Shown: positions 7,117-14,795, counted from the first letter of the stretch. The stretch: 18,389 bases of DNA from Peptococcaceae bacterium (GCA_019415505.1 DXZC01000030.1:1-18389), one strand, 5' to 3'. Numbers and translations are program-made. Notes: generated by a model from the sequence alone, not told the origin.

Positions 7117-7803
7117 ATGAAAACCGTATTTATAGACAAGCTCACTTATACCTTTACCCCCGGCGATGTTCTGGAAAGAATGGGTATGCCCCGGGACCAT
7201 AATTTCGGCGATACAATAGCCCAAGTAATGGCCCAGGCGGAGCCTATAGCAAAGCCCAAAGCATTTTTTATGGAAGTACCCATAGAGGACAGAACGGATA
7301 ATTCCGTAACCCTAGCTGGGGAGACCTTTCACAGTACCGCTCTAGTCAAAAATTTCGCCGGATTAGATACCGTATACCCTTATCTGTGTACTTGCGGCCA
7401 AGAATTAGCCGATTACGCCGATTCTCTCACCGACATAATGGCCCAATACGCCTTTGACGCCATTATGGAGTTTTACCTCCGCAGCGCATCCCTAGCCATG
7501 ACCGAAGCCCTAGCCAACTACTTGGATGAGGACGGCCTCACATCTTCGGTAAACCCCGGTTCCCTCGTGGATTGGTCCATTGAAGAACAAACCGGTATGT
7601 TTCGGATTTTTGGCGCCAATGCTGAACAGGCTGGGGTAAAATTGAGCGAAAGCTGTTTGATGTTCCCGGTAAAGAGCGTTTCTGGCATTCGCTATAGAAC
7701 CAAAAAGGAATTTAAAAATTGCCAACTATGTCAAAGGGCCAATTGCCCCACCCGGGAAGCGGATTTTGACCAAGAATTTTTCCTAAAAACATTAAATACT
7801 TGA
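7117..7803 (+). CDS. Stand-alone MetH activation-domain protein
   Basis: A 228-aa soluble protein resembling the SAM-binding activation domain of cobalamin-dependent methionine synthase, found as a separate protein in many anaerobes. Supporting features: NPGSLVDWSIEEQ (146-158), corresponding to the family's PGY..LPLE region; KLSESCLMFPVKSVSGI (175-191), the conserved segment of this family; and a C-terminal cysteine set Cys202, Cys205 and Cys210 (CQLCQRANC), which may bind a metal or cluster. Another pair, Cys91 and Cys93, lies in YLCTCG. ATG at 7117 follows GGGAGG; a longer start at 7045 would fall inside the promoter. Likely role: reductive reactivation of a corrinoid protein or methionine synthase, with the partner encoded elsewhere. 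Family assignment good; partner inferred. Confidence 0.75.
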   Translation: MKTVFIDKLTYTFTPGDVLERMGMPRDHNFGDTIAQVMAQAEPIAKPKAFFMEVPIEDRTDNSVTLAGETFHSTALVKNFAGLDTVYPYLCTCGQELADYADSLTDIMAQYAFDAIMEFYLRSASLAMTEALANYLDEDGLTSSVNPGSLVDWSIEEQTGMFRIFGANAEQAGVKLSESCLMFPVKSVSGIRYRTKKEFKNCQLCQRANCPTREADFDQEFFLKTLNT

Positions 7804-7813
7804 GATTATGGTC

Positions 7814-7842
7814 TTGACATTTAGGCTATTTTGTTAGATAAT
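7814..7842 (+). promoter_or_regulatory. Promoter of tRNA-Val
   Basis: Perfect TTGACA (7814-7819), 17-base spacer, GATAAT (7837-7842). The tRNA starts 21 bases later. Confidence 0.8.
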
Positions 7843-7863
7843 ATCATTTACTGATAGCAGAAA

Positions 7864-7940
<77 letters not shown>

Positions 7941-7942
7941 TA

Positions 7943-8087
7943 TTTATAGAGTGTTTAAATAAAATATATTGAATGCAATATTGATTTGTACCCCTATGTT
8001 TACCCCACTAAAATAGCTAATCGGCTATAATAGAACGACCGACAACCCAAATAAATTTATATAGTGTTTACACAAAATATATTGGAT
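7943..8087. repeat. Pair of 32-base AT-rich direct repeats after the tRNA
   Basis: 7943-7974 and 8056-8087 match at 28 of 32 positions (common core GTGTTTA then AAAATATATTG), 113 bases apart. The second copy is followed by an inverted partner (AATATATTTT), so it can also fold. Only the first copy abuts the tRNA 3' end. There is no gene between tRNA and 8284; the stretch otherwise holds the terminator at 8119-8160. Confidence 0.5.
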
Positions 8088-8118
8088 ATAAAATATATTT
8101 TGACCACAATAAAATTAC

Positions 8119-8160
8119 AATCGCTATTTAAAGCCTTGCTTATAAATAGCGATTTTTTGT
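8119..8160 (+). terminator. Rho-independent terminator
   Basis: Arms AATCGCTATTTA (8119-8130) and TAAATAGCGATT (8143-8154) pair perfectly, followed by TTTT and GTT. It is the first good terminator after the tRNA-Val gene, about 180 bases on, so the primary transcript may carry a long AT-rich trailer. Confidence 0.8.
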
Positions 8161-8283
8161 TGCCATTTTTAGGAGTTATATTCCTGGAATTAAAGTTTGT
8201 ACAGATTTTAGTTCTCAAAGCGCCGGTGAAATAAGTATTTTTTTAATTATGGGGGAACATAAGCTAATAAAGGAGGTAATACT

Positions 8284-8718
8284 ATGATACAAGAAGATAC
8301 TATTAGACTTTTACGAGAATGCAATGCCGGAGTTAAAATGGGAGTAAGCTCTATAGCGGAAATTGTGGACAAAACCCAAAACAAACAGTTCAGAGAGCTA
8401 TTAACCAAGGCTCAAACAGAACATGAAAAGTTGGGCAATGAAACCAGAGAGCTTTTAAATAAATATCACGATGAAGGCAAGGAGCCGAATCCCCTGGCCA
8501 AGGGTATGTCATGGCTGAAAACCAATGTTATGTTATCCATGGAGGACAGCGACCAAACTGCCGCTGACTTAATGACCGACGGTTGTAATATGGGGGTTAA
8601 ATCCCTGAGTAAATATTTAAATCAATATAAAGCTGCGGAGGAACAAGCCAAGGATATTGCTAAAAAGTTAATTAAACTGGAGGATAATTTGGCTAAGGAT
8701 ATCCGCTGCTACTTATAA
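8284..8718 (+). CDS. 144-aa helical, possibly ferritin-like protein
   Basis: ATG at 8284 follows a near-ideal AAAGGAGGT. The protein looks all-helical, with four stretches (about 4-30, 33-62, 75-115 and 116-142) and no membrane segment or signal peptide, consistent with a four-helix bundle. Glu12, Glu46-His47 (in QTEHEKL) and Glu134 are placed as in ferritin-like folds such as the DUF2383-type proteins, but a di-iron site is not proven. The segments RECNAGVKMG and DGCNMGVKSLSKYLNQY are typical of a small conserved clostridial family without known function. Monocistronic: terminators lie on both sides. No clear promoter found. Confidence 0.8.
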   Translation: MIQEDTIRLLRECNAGVKMGVSSIAEIVDKTQNKQFRELLTKAQTEHEKLGNETRELLNKYHDEGKEPNPLAKGMSWLKTNVMLSMEDSDQTAADLMTDGCNMGVKSLSKYLNQYKAAEEQAKDIAKKLIKLEDNLAKDIRCYL

Positions 8719-8837
8719 AACCTAGAACAGCCAGTTGGAGTAATTTTTAAGCCCGGCGTAATAACAGCTAACGCTCCCGGAAACTGCTTTTTAACCGTTT
8801 ATACCAAAAGCACGACAGATCGGCCATTAATTAACAG

Positions 8838-8879
8838 ACCCCGCCCCTTACTTTCCAAGTAGCAGGTGCGGGGTTTTTC
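8838..8879 (+). terminator. Terminator of the 144-aa protein gene
   Basis: ACCCCGC (8838-8844) pairs with GCGGGGT (8868-8874). Inside, TACTT and AAGTA pair around a 3-base loop, and TTTTTCT follows. It lies 120 bases after the stop codon. Confidence 0.85.
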
Positions 8880-8909
8880 TCTCAGCAAAATTTGCTGCCA
8901 ATAACCTTA

Positions 8910-9182
8910 TTAGGTGGACTCTGCTACAAACTCAAAAGTAGCCCGCAAGGTTTTATTCCGGCAGTTCCCGCCATCTGTTAACATCATATCCTCCACATTT
9001 TTATAAGGATAGCTAAAGGGGTGATTATGATGACAGTAATTAAACATAACCCCAGCTTTATTACCATATTCCGCTCCAGGCTCCCAACTATACAAGATGT
9101 AACCCCGTTGCTTGTGGGAGTTAAAGGGATAACTGACAGCCCCCTTCAGGAACTGACCAGTGAAGTAATTCCCGCCAATCTA
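8910..9182 (-). pseudogene. In-frame continuation of the membrane protein after a TAG
   Basis: On the minus strand, the frame of the upstream membrane protein continues in phase after a TAG (9180-9182) for 89 codons to a TAA (8910-8912). The product is protein-like: aromatic- and glycine-rich, with KQRGYILYSW, NYCHHNHPFSYPY and four Asp/Glu-rich turns. It resembles an extracytoplasmic C-terminal domain with an RGY-then-NY-H pattern that I recall from Firmicute membrane proteins. There is no ribosome binding site before the first internal ATG, so it is unlikely to be a separate gene. Either a nonsense mutation truncated the gene or the TAG is read through (suppressor or pyrrolysine). A sequencing error is also possible. 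Confidence 0.6.
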
Positions 9183-10346
9183 GGTTTCAACATTATCCGC
9201 CAGCAAACGGGGGGCCGGGCTACAGTAGGAAACGCCGTTTTTTTGGTAGAGCAGTTGGCCGGAAACCTGCCGCACAGAACCTGTGTTTTCTATGGTATAA
9301 CCGTCCTGCCAGGGAGCGCTATCCCCAGACCAGGCAAGGTAAACCAGGGTATACAAAACACCGCCTTGTCCCTGAGCAGAGATCAGATCAACCTGTAAAT
9401 GGGGTTCCTGGGGCTTTAAGGCCAAGGTACCACCCTGCCTTACCTCCTGGTGACTAGCAAAATCAAAATAATAGGTTTCCCGACCTATATATTCTTGGCC
9501 CGCCAGAAAAGCCAGGTCAGCATCGGCTAAATCCTGAACTATAGCGCCGGGAAAGCCCTGCTCTTGTAATTCTGCCCTGACCGAGGGCTGGGCGGCGGAA
9601 CTTACCGGCTGGGCGGCCAGGCTCAGGTGTTGGCCGGGCACACAGCACAGGGCCGCTGTTAACAAACAAGCCAGGAGATAAACCGCCACAGTAACGCCGG
9701 TGTTGGCCCGCACTGAGGCGTTAACCAGGCGATAACCAGCTTCCTCTAGACTGTCGCATACTCTATATAAGGCAACCGCGATAAAGGCCAGGGAAGCCAC
9801 CAGGATAACCAAGCCAATTAAGCCGATAGACAGACTAATCAGCCCCCAGAGCATGATAACAACATACCAAATTATAGCCCAAAGTAAGGGATCCCCTTGG
9901 GGCTTAGGCGGACTCACCGCTAAAACCAGGCCCAGCCCCTGCCGGAAGGCCAACAACAAAAAAAGTCGCAAGCAAAAGACTATGATACCAAAAATAGTTC
10001 GCCAAGGCTCCAAAGAGCCCAGGGGAGTAGCAGCTAGGCCTAAATAGGCTATTTGCACAATTGCGCCCGCAAGCGCTAAAAACCAGGCTAGCCGAAACCA
10101 ACGGTTTACCTGACGCAGACTACGAAAACCAACGTATAATAAAATTATCCCTACAGTAGGGATGATATATTCCCAGGGTAAAGGCGGTATGTTGATGCTA
10201 AAGACCGTGAGAATTATACCCCAGATAATTTGTAAAATAGGCCGCCGCCAAGGGTTGATTTTGCCAATTTCCCGCTCTGGCGGGTTGACTTTTGAGAGAT
10301 GTTCCACAAGTAAATTATCCAATTTTTCCTTATCAGTGCAGCTCAT
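9180..10346 (-). CDS. Multi-helix membrane protein, probable anti-sigma factor
   Basis: 388 aa to the TAG. The short N-terminal soluble segment (1-33) is followed by about six membrane helices (near 36-54, 58-74, 84-104, 116-143, 155-195 and 216-236) and an extracytoplasmic tail from about 240. Its ATG overlaps the stop of the ECF sigma gene (ATGA), the usual layout of an anti-sigma factor with its sigma. No zinc-type HxxxCxxC anti-sigma motif is seen, so binding would use another N-terminal fold. The tail is probably the sensor part and continues beyond the TAG. Role inferred from position and topology, not from a recognised domain. Confidence 0.7.
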   Translation of the reverse strand: MSCTDKEKLDNLLVEHLSKVNPPEREIGKINPWRRPILQIIWGIILTVFSINIPPLPWEYIIPTVGIILLYVGFRSLRQVNRWFRLAWFLALAGAIVQIAYLGLAATPLGSLEPWRTIFGIIVFCLRLFLLLAFRQGLGLVLAVSPPKPQGDPLLWAIIWYVVIMLWGLISLSIGLIGLVILVASLAFIAVALYRVCDSLEEAGYRLVNASVRANTGVTVAVYLLACLLTAALCCVPGQHLSLAAQPVSSAAQPSVRAELQEQGFPGAIVQDLADADLAFLAGQEYIGRETYYFDFASHQEVRQGGTLALKPQEPHLQVDLISAQGQGGVLYTLVYLAWSGDSAPWQDGYTIENTGSVRQVSGQLLYQKNGVSYCSPAPRLLADNVET

Positions 10347-10873
10347 AGCAAGTCACCTCCCAGCAGCCGTTGGATTTTTTGGCGCAAACGATACAGCCTG
10401 CCCTCTACAGCCCGTTGAGTTAAGTTCAGCTCAGCGGCTATTTGGGCAGTTGATTGGCAATAATAATATTTACGGTAAAAGAGTTGTAACTCCCGCTTGG
10501 TTAACGACGCTATTGCCCGGTCCAGAGCGGCCTCCCTCTCTTGGCGCAGCAGCTCATCTTCCGGCAGGTATGAGTCCGAGGTCAAATTATAATTTAGACT
10601 GCCAACCACTAAATTCTTTTTCTTAGCCACATTCAAGGCCGTATTACGGCACACCACTGTCAGCCAAGTGGTAAATTGGGCCTTGGTGCTATCATAACTA
10701 GCCGCATTACGCCAGACGCTAAAATAAATATCGTTTATACACTCCGCCGCGTCCTCCTCATTGGTCAGTATGCTTTTGACTATATAATTTATCCTGGCGC
10801 CAAACTCCTGTTTTAAGAGGACTAAGCCGCCTTCGTCATTGGCCAGGAGCATTCTAAGTATCTGTTCTACCAC
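10343..10873 (-). CDS. ECF-type RNA polymerase sigma factor
   Basis: 176 aa with only sigma regions 2 and 4. Region 2 spans about 15-85 (DAAECINDIYFSVWRN is region 2.2, FTTWLTVVCRNTALN region 2.4), and region 4 about 115-170 with the helix-turn-helix QIAAELNLTQRAVEGRLYRL. It starts with GTG at 10873 after GGGAGGTGA. A TATAAT at 10898-10903 upstream has no good -35, so autoregulation by an ECF-specific promoter is possible. Forms a two-gene operon with the membrane protein. Signal and regulon unknown. Confidence 0.92.
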   Translation of the reverse strand: MVEQILRMLLANDEGGLVLLKQEFGARINYIVKSILTNEEDAAECINDIYFSVWRNAASYDSTKAQFTTWLTVVCRNTALNVAKKKNLVVGSLNYNLTSDSYLPEDELLRQEREAALDRAIASLTKRELQLFYRKYYYCQSTAQIAAELNLTQRAVEGRLYRLRQKIQRLLGGDLL

Positions 10874-10956
10874 GGACTCACCTCCCCTCTATACTTAATT
10901 ATACAACAGAAAGGAAAAAAACCCACGCTAATTGGCCTAAATTTTTTAGCCAAGAC

Positions 10957-11024
10957 CAAAAACACAAAAACGCTGGCAGCTATTTTAGATTGATAAATGG
11001 CCAATCTTTAAGCTTTACCAGCGT
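10957..11024 (-). terminator. Branched hairpin terminator of the holin-like gene
   Basis: Outer arms ACGCTGG and CCAGCGT (10970-10976, 11018-11024) enclose an inner stem AGATTG/CAATCT (10987-10992, 11002-11007 approximately). On the minus strand a T-rich run with TTTTTGTGTTTTT follows. It separates the holin-like gene from the ECF operon. Confidence 0.65.
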
Positions 11025-11107
11025 CTCTTTATTTAATTTGTCGTTAAAAGCAGGTAAACAGGGTAATTTATTCTCCATACCGCTTTAGCAACGGGCTGGG
11101 GAATCCT

Positions 11108-11401
11108 TCACTTGCGGGCTTGCTTGACAAGCTGATGAGCGTAAACAGAGGCCGAGGCTACCAAAATACCCTGGACAATGGCGATAAACAAGGCTTTTAG
11201 AACGTCGTGCCAGTTGCCGCAGGGGCAAGTGGCAAAGGTCCAAAGGGCAGCTAAAAATATGCCGATAGCCCCCAAAACCAGGGGAATATATTTATCGTTG
11301 ATTTTACGGCTGCGCTTTAAACCCGTGCCAATATAGCATAAAACCGGGATAAGCACTAGCAGCTTAGGGTTAATATAGTTGGTTATAGCGGTGGGGTCCA
11401 T
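11108..11401 (-). CDS. Holin-like small membrane protein
   Basis: 97 aa with three or four hydrophobic segments (about 15-30, 38-60 and 70-92) and a basic C-terminus. Motifs INPKLLVLIPVLCYIGTGLK and IVQGILVASASVYAHQLVKQ are typical of a phage holin family common on Firmicute chromosomes outside prophages. ATG at 11401 follows a strong AGGAGGT; the upstream ATG at 11428 lacks one. No endolysin or phage gene is adjacent, so it may serve cell-wall turnover or sporulation. Upstream, minus-strand CATATAAT (11427-11434) with GCATTTG (11448-11454) 13 bases before fits a sigma-E promoter moderately, and contains a TATAAT without a good sigma-A -35. Confidence 0.75.
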   Translation of the reverse strand: MDPTAITNYINPKLLVLIPVLCYIGTGLKRSRKINDKYIPLVLGAIGIFLAALWTFATCPCGNWHDVLKALFIAIVQGILVASASVYAHQLVKQARK

Positions 11402-11521
11402 GTATTGACCTCCTAGGCTTTTTACCATTATATGCAGGATAGGCAGGCAAATGCTTGTACCTAAAAAAACCTACGCCCCTTTTATTGGTTGACAATGGTC
11501 AAAGCTTGGGCTGAACCTAAA

Positions 11522-11554
11522 AACTAAGGCCCGCCGGTTAAAGCCAGCGGGCCT
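11522..11554 (-). terminator. Terminator of the symporter gene
   Basis: Minus-strand arms AGGCCCGCTGG (11544-11554) and CCGGCGGGCCT (11527-11537) pair with one mismatch around a 6-base loop, followed by TAGTTTTTA. It lies 140 bases after the symporter stop; nothing convincing is coded between. Confidence 0.8.
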
Positions 11555-11691
11555 AAATTAAGCTTGGTCAGGTTCTGCGGCAGTCAATAAGCCAGGCACT
11601 GATAATCCCCAAACCCGCAGCCGGGGCTACCGGGCCAGAGGCTCGGTATTTAGAATCCTTAAAGGTTATAGGGAGAGTAAGGAGGCAAAAC

Positions 11692-13215
11692 TTAGGCTTC
11701 GTCCTCATTGTCCTCCTTGAGGGCAAAACGGTGAGTGACTGCCACTGTTTCATCGTAGCAAGTAAATATTTCAGCTACATATTCCTTATTGGGACGGGGA
11801 GTAATAAGGGAAACCAGGGGCACCACAAAGAAGGAGGAAACTATAGCCAAGGCGCCGCCGGCAATGGGGGTGGTAAATTCCAGGAAGAAGTTGGCCACCG
11901 TTATCCCTACCCCTACGACAAAGCTAGCCCAAACCGAGGCTTTAGTCGCTTTTTTCCAAAACAGGCCGTAAAGAAAGGGGCCGAGGAAGGCGCCGGCTAA
12001 GGCCCCCCAGGAAATAGACATTAAGGTAGTAATCAGATTATTGGGGTTAAGGGCAATTATAACGGAGAGGAGAATAAAAGCGCCGCATAAAGCCTTAATA
12101 ATTAGCACCTGGGTTTTAGGTCTCATATCCTTGAAGAATAGACCCTTTAAAAAGTCCAGGGTAAAGGTGGAGCTGGAGGTTATAACCAAGGAGGAAAGAG
12201 TAGACATAGATGCTGACAGCACCAGGATAAGAACTACGCCGATTAGTAAATCGGGCAAAGCGTTAGCCAGCATGGTGGGTACAACCTCGTCATAAACCGG
12301 CGCGCCGCCGCTGGGATAGTAAAGACGGCCAAAGGAGCCGATAAAATAGCTGCCGCCGGCGATTATCAGGGCGAAAACTGTGGAAATTATGGTGCCGGTA
12401 TGTATGGCTTTTTCATTTTTAATAGTATAAAACTTATGCACCATTTGGGGTAAGCCCCAAGTACCTAAGCTGGTGAGAATAACCACGCTTAAAAGACCCA
12501 AGGGGTCGGGACCAAAGATGGAAACAAAGGGGCCTGCCAAGCCAGGGGCAGCCTCGGCCTCAAATTGGGAAAGCTGGCCTAAAGCGGACATAAAGCCCCC
12601 CTTGCCATCTAACACGCAGTAAATAACCAAGGAGATGCCTATAACCATGATAATACCTTGAATTAGGTCGTTTAAGGCGGTAGCCACATAGCCGCCGGCA
12701 ATAACATAAATGGCGGTAAGAACCGCAATGCCGATAATACAATAATTAAAGCTGATGCCAAAGGAGAGGGCAAACAGACCGGATAAGCCCTTGTATACTG
12801 AAGCTGAATATGGCACGAGGAAAATAAAGATGACGATTGAAGCTACAATCTTTAAAGCTTTGCTGTTATAGCGTTTACTAAAAAAATCAGGCATTGTAGC
12901 GGCTTCCAGATGCTTGGTCATAACTCTGGTACGCCTGCCCAACAGATTCCAGGCCAGCAAGCTACCAATGATAGCGTTGCCAATACCAATCCACAGTACG
13001 GACACGCCATAGTTCCAGCCAAACTGACCAGCGTACCCCACAAATACCACTGAGGAGAAATAAGACGTGCCATAGGCAAAGGCGGTAAGCCAAGGGCCGA
13101 CGCTACGGTTACCTAAAACAAAATCGCCCACATTGCCGGAGCGCTTGCGGCAGTACAGACCGACAAAGACGGTAACCGCCACAAAGATAACAATCATAAG
13201 TAATTTTTGCCACAT
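11692..13215 (-). CDS. Sodium:solute symporter (SSS), likely phenylalanine uptake
   Basis: 507 aa with about 13 membrane helices, full length for the SSS family (LeuT fold). The N-terminal GNRSVGPWLTAFAYGTSYFSS and the GGYVATALNDLIQGIIM segment are family signatures; the latter region and SASMSTLSSLVITSSS (about residues 335-350) carry the serines/threonines of the sodium site. ATG at 13215 follows AAGGAAG. It is monocistronic behind a T-box leader with a TTC specifier, so it is inferred to import phenylalanine or a related aromatic compound when tRNA-Phe is uncharged. Without that leader I could only say sodium-coupled uptake. It does not closely resemble the proline (PutP) or pantothenate subfamilies to my eye. 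Confidence 0.9.
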   Translation of the reverse strand: MWQKLLMIVIFVAVTVFVGLYCRKRSGNVGDFVLGNRSVGPWLTAFAYGTSYFSSVVFVGYAGQFGWNYGVSVLWIGIGNAIIGSLLAWNLLGRRTRVMTKHLEAATMPDFFSKRYNSKALKIVASIVIFIFLVPYSASVYKGLSGLFALSFGISFNYCIIGIAVLTAIYVIAGGYVATALNDLIQGIIMVIGISLVIYCVLDGKGGFMSALGQLSQFEAEAAPGLAGPFVSIFGPDPLGLLSVVILTSLGTWGLPQMVHKFYTIKNEKAIHTGTIISTVFALIIAGGSYFIGSFGRLYYPSGGAPVYDEVVPTMLANALPDLLIGVVLILVLSASMSTLSSLVITSSSTFTLDFLKGLFFKDMRPKTQVLIIKALCGAFILLSVIIALNPNNLITTLMSISWGALAGAFLGPFLYGLFWKKATKASVWASFVVGVGITVANFFLEFTTPIAGGALAIVSSFFVVPLVSLITPRPNKEYVAEIFTCYDETVAVTHRFALKEDNEDEA

Positions 13216-13259
13216 TGTTCTTTTCTTCCTTTTCCCTAATATTTTCCGGGCCAGGCCAT

Positions 13260-13545
13260 AAAAAAACCCGCCCTTGTTTAAAAGGACGAGACAAAATCCC
13301 GTGGTACCACCTTTTTTCTTCTTTACCTCACGGCAAAAAACTCTTTAAGTACAGCCCCGGCCTCAAGCCAAGGCGATACCCCTAACGCTGTAACGGGCGT
13401 ACCCGGCATTGCCTACTGTTAGTTCAGAACGCAGCTCTGGAGATGTATTGGGCTTTAGCCCACCCTATTGCCTTGCACCGACCGGCAACTCTCTGGAGGG
13501 TAAAACTAAGGCTTACTTGTTCCCCGTCATGGCTTTTAATAACAG
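13260..13545 (-). promoter_or_regulatory. T-box leader, specifier TTC (Phe)
   Basis: Minus-strand leader with all T-box parts. There is a stem I with AG bulge (CAGAGAG near 13490), GGTGCAAGGC, and a specifier loop reading TTC (13427-13429) then TGAAC and AGTAGG. The T-box GGTGGTACCACGG is near 13299-13312. The terminator CTCGTCCTT with AAGGGCGGG runs into seven T (13260-13266). The antiterminator forms from the T-box and is stabilised by the uncharged tRNA acceptor end. The codon just before TGAA is normally the specifier, giving Phe; a shifted reading would give Ser (TCT) or Val (GTT). Confidence 0.9.
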
Positions 13546-13550
13546 AAATT

Positions 13551-13580
13551 ATGATAACACCGCTAATTTACCTTTGTCAA
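13551..13580 (-). promoter_or_regulatory. Promoter of the T-box transcript
   Basis: Minus-strand perfect TTGACA (13575-13580), 18-base spacer, TATCAT (13551-13556). Confidence 0.75.
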
Positions 13581-13742
13581 CCCATTTACGAGAAGTTTTT
13601 TGCGACTAGGAAAATAAAGTTATTTACCTGGCTAAGAAAAATACTGAACCTAAAAATAGTCCTAATTAACTTTGATGTCCTAAATGATAGCCCTAAGGTA
13701 TACACCTGGCGCATCTCCATAAAAGCCTTGGAACCAGGGAAC

Positions 13743-13785
13743 AACAACCGCCCAAGCCATACTAGGGCGCTTGGGCGGTTGTTTT
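13743..13785. terminator. Strong hairpin terminator in the 13581-13856 gap
   Basis: Perfect 15-base arms AACAACCGCCCAAGC (13743-13757) and GCTTGGGCGGTTGTT (13769-13783). The plus strand has GTTTTT at the end; the minus strand a weaker GTTGTTGTT. On the minus strand it is placed to end the MerR/GyrI-like operon. I see no gene in the rest of 13581-13856. Confidence 0.75.
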
Positions 13786-13856
13786 TACACCTCTTTGGTG
13801 TCGCTTAATTGAAGCTGACGATGCTCGGAGGTTGCTAGTTCCCAGAGGAAATACCT

Positions 13857-14342
13857 TTACTTGTTCCCCCGGGGTACAATGGGTACTTGCAACTCAGTCA
13901 ACCAGTCATCTTCCTGAGCCTGGTTCCAAACGCCGTCTATATAGCTTTCTCGCGGGCGTTCCAAAGCTTGATAGCCGTTTTCCTCCAACCACTGGAAAAT
14001 ATAAGCGTAAGCCTGGGGCAACTGGCTATAGCTGCCCTTGTGCATTACGGAAACAGCTTTAACCGCTGGTAGCTCCTTAAAGTGGATACCGTCAAAATCC
14101 GGCATAAGCTTTGTTACAGCCTCACAGTATTCCACCTGAATATCCTTGTCCCGGTACTCGCCGTCTAAATAAGTAATGAAGCAATATTCCGGTACGGCGC
14201 ATTTTAAAGTCGGATACTTTTCGCCAATTTGGCGACCTAAGTCTGGCAGCACTTCATTTAAAACCGCAAAATTAGCCACTGTAAACCTTTTGGTGTAGAC
14301 TATGCAACTGGGCAACTCCTTAATAACAGCTTGATAGTTCAT
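13857..14342 (-). CDS. GyrI-like effector-binding domain protein
   Basis: 161 aa, a complete GyrI/AraC-type small-molecule binding domain with two repeated alpha-beta halves. Features include an early YTKRFTVANF segment, the CFITYLDGEY strand pair, the conserved acidic residue in IQVEYCEAV, the HKGSYSQLPQAYAYIFQWLEENGY helix region (about 116-139) and a final YIDG strand. Such domains bind hydrophobic, often cationic ligands. Its ATG overlaps the TGA of the MerR gene (ATGA). In BmrR-type regulators the two domains are one protein; here they are two ORFs, probably interacting in trans. No ligand or pump gene is adjacent. Confidence 0.9.
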   Translation of the reverse strand: MNYQAVIKELPSCIVYTKRFTVANFAVLNEVLPDLGRQIGEKYPTLKCAVPEYCFITYLDGEYRDKDIQVEYCEAVTKLMPDFDGIHFKELPAVKAVSVMHKGSYSQLPQAYAYIFQWLEENGYQALERPRESYIDGVWNQAQEDDWLTELQVPIVPRGNK

Positions 14343-14668
14343 AAAACTACTTTCTCCTGTAAAATAAAGTCCAGTGAGGAGAGCTGGGCCTGAGCTAAGC
14401 TGATTGTCTCTAAAATTTCCTGTCTGCGACGGTACAAAATAGCTTTATTGGGTCCACCGTCTAGGGCGTCCTTGATATCATCAATAGACAGACCAAGCTG
14501 GCGCAGGCTTTGTATGGCATGAATACGCAAAAGCTGCTTGGTGGTATAGAGGCGGTAGCCGGTAAATTTATCAATACCCGCCGGCTTTAACAGCCCAATA
14601 TCATCATAATAGCGCAAGGTTTTTACAGTGGTTTTGGCCATTTGGGAAAATTCGCCAATGAAAAACAC
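14339..14668 (-). CDS. MerR-family regulator, DNA-binding part only
   Basis: 109 aa from GTG at 14668, chosen because GGGAGGG lies six bases upstream; the longer frame start at 14725 would be inside the promoter. The winged helix-turn-helix begins at residue 2 (FFIGEFSQMAKTTVKTLRYYDDIGLL), followed by the KPAGIDKFTGYRLY wing and a dimerising helix to the end. No metal-binding cysteine loop is present, so this is a drug- or organic-ligand type rather than a metal sensor. Ends in ATGA overlap with the GyrI-like gene, which supplies the missing ligand domain. The 19-bp promoter spacer suggests it activates or represses its own promoter. Confidence 0.9.
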   Translation of the reverse strand: MFFIGEFSQMAKTTVKTLRYYDDIGLLKPAGIDKFTGYRLYTTKQLLRIHAIQSLRQLGLSIDDIKDALDGGPNKAILYRRRQEILETISLAQAQLSSLDFILQEKVVL

Positions 14669-14694
14669 TTCAGTCCCTCCCTTCCTCTGCCAGC

Positions 14695-14725
14695 ATTTTA
14701 AAGCCTCCCCTAACAGGAAAGTCAA
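14695..14725 (-). promoter_or_regulatory. MerR-type promoter with 19-bp spacer
   Basis: Minus-strand TTGACT (14720-14725), a 19-base spacer and TAAAAT (14695-14700). The spacer holds an imperfect dyad (CTTTCC with GGGGAG). Long 19-bp spacers with a dyad are the hallmark of promoters twisted into activity by MerR proteins, so this is probably autoregulated. Confidence 0.8.
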
Positions 14726-14795
14726 GGGGTTTTTTAAACTTTACTTTAACCCGCCCCAATTCAGTTGCCAGGGAAGCAAGGGCCGGTTAGGTTGG

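Noticed and set aside
8258..8266. CATAAGCTA as a sigma-K -10 before the 144-aa gene
   Set aside because: No AC at the right distance, and the start of transcription would fall in the ribosome binding site.
11108..11401. Prophage remnant
   Set aside because: A single holin-like gene with no other phage gene nearby; this family is common outside prophages.
11568..11753. Short minus-strand frame at the end of the symporter gene
   Set aside because: Overlaps the symporter, no ribosome binding site, composition not protein-like.
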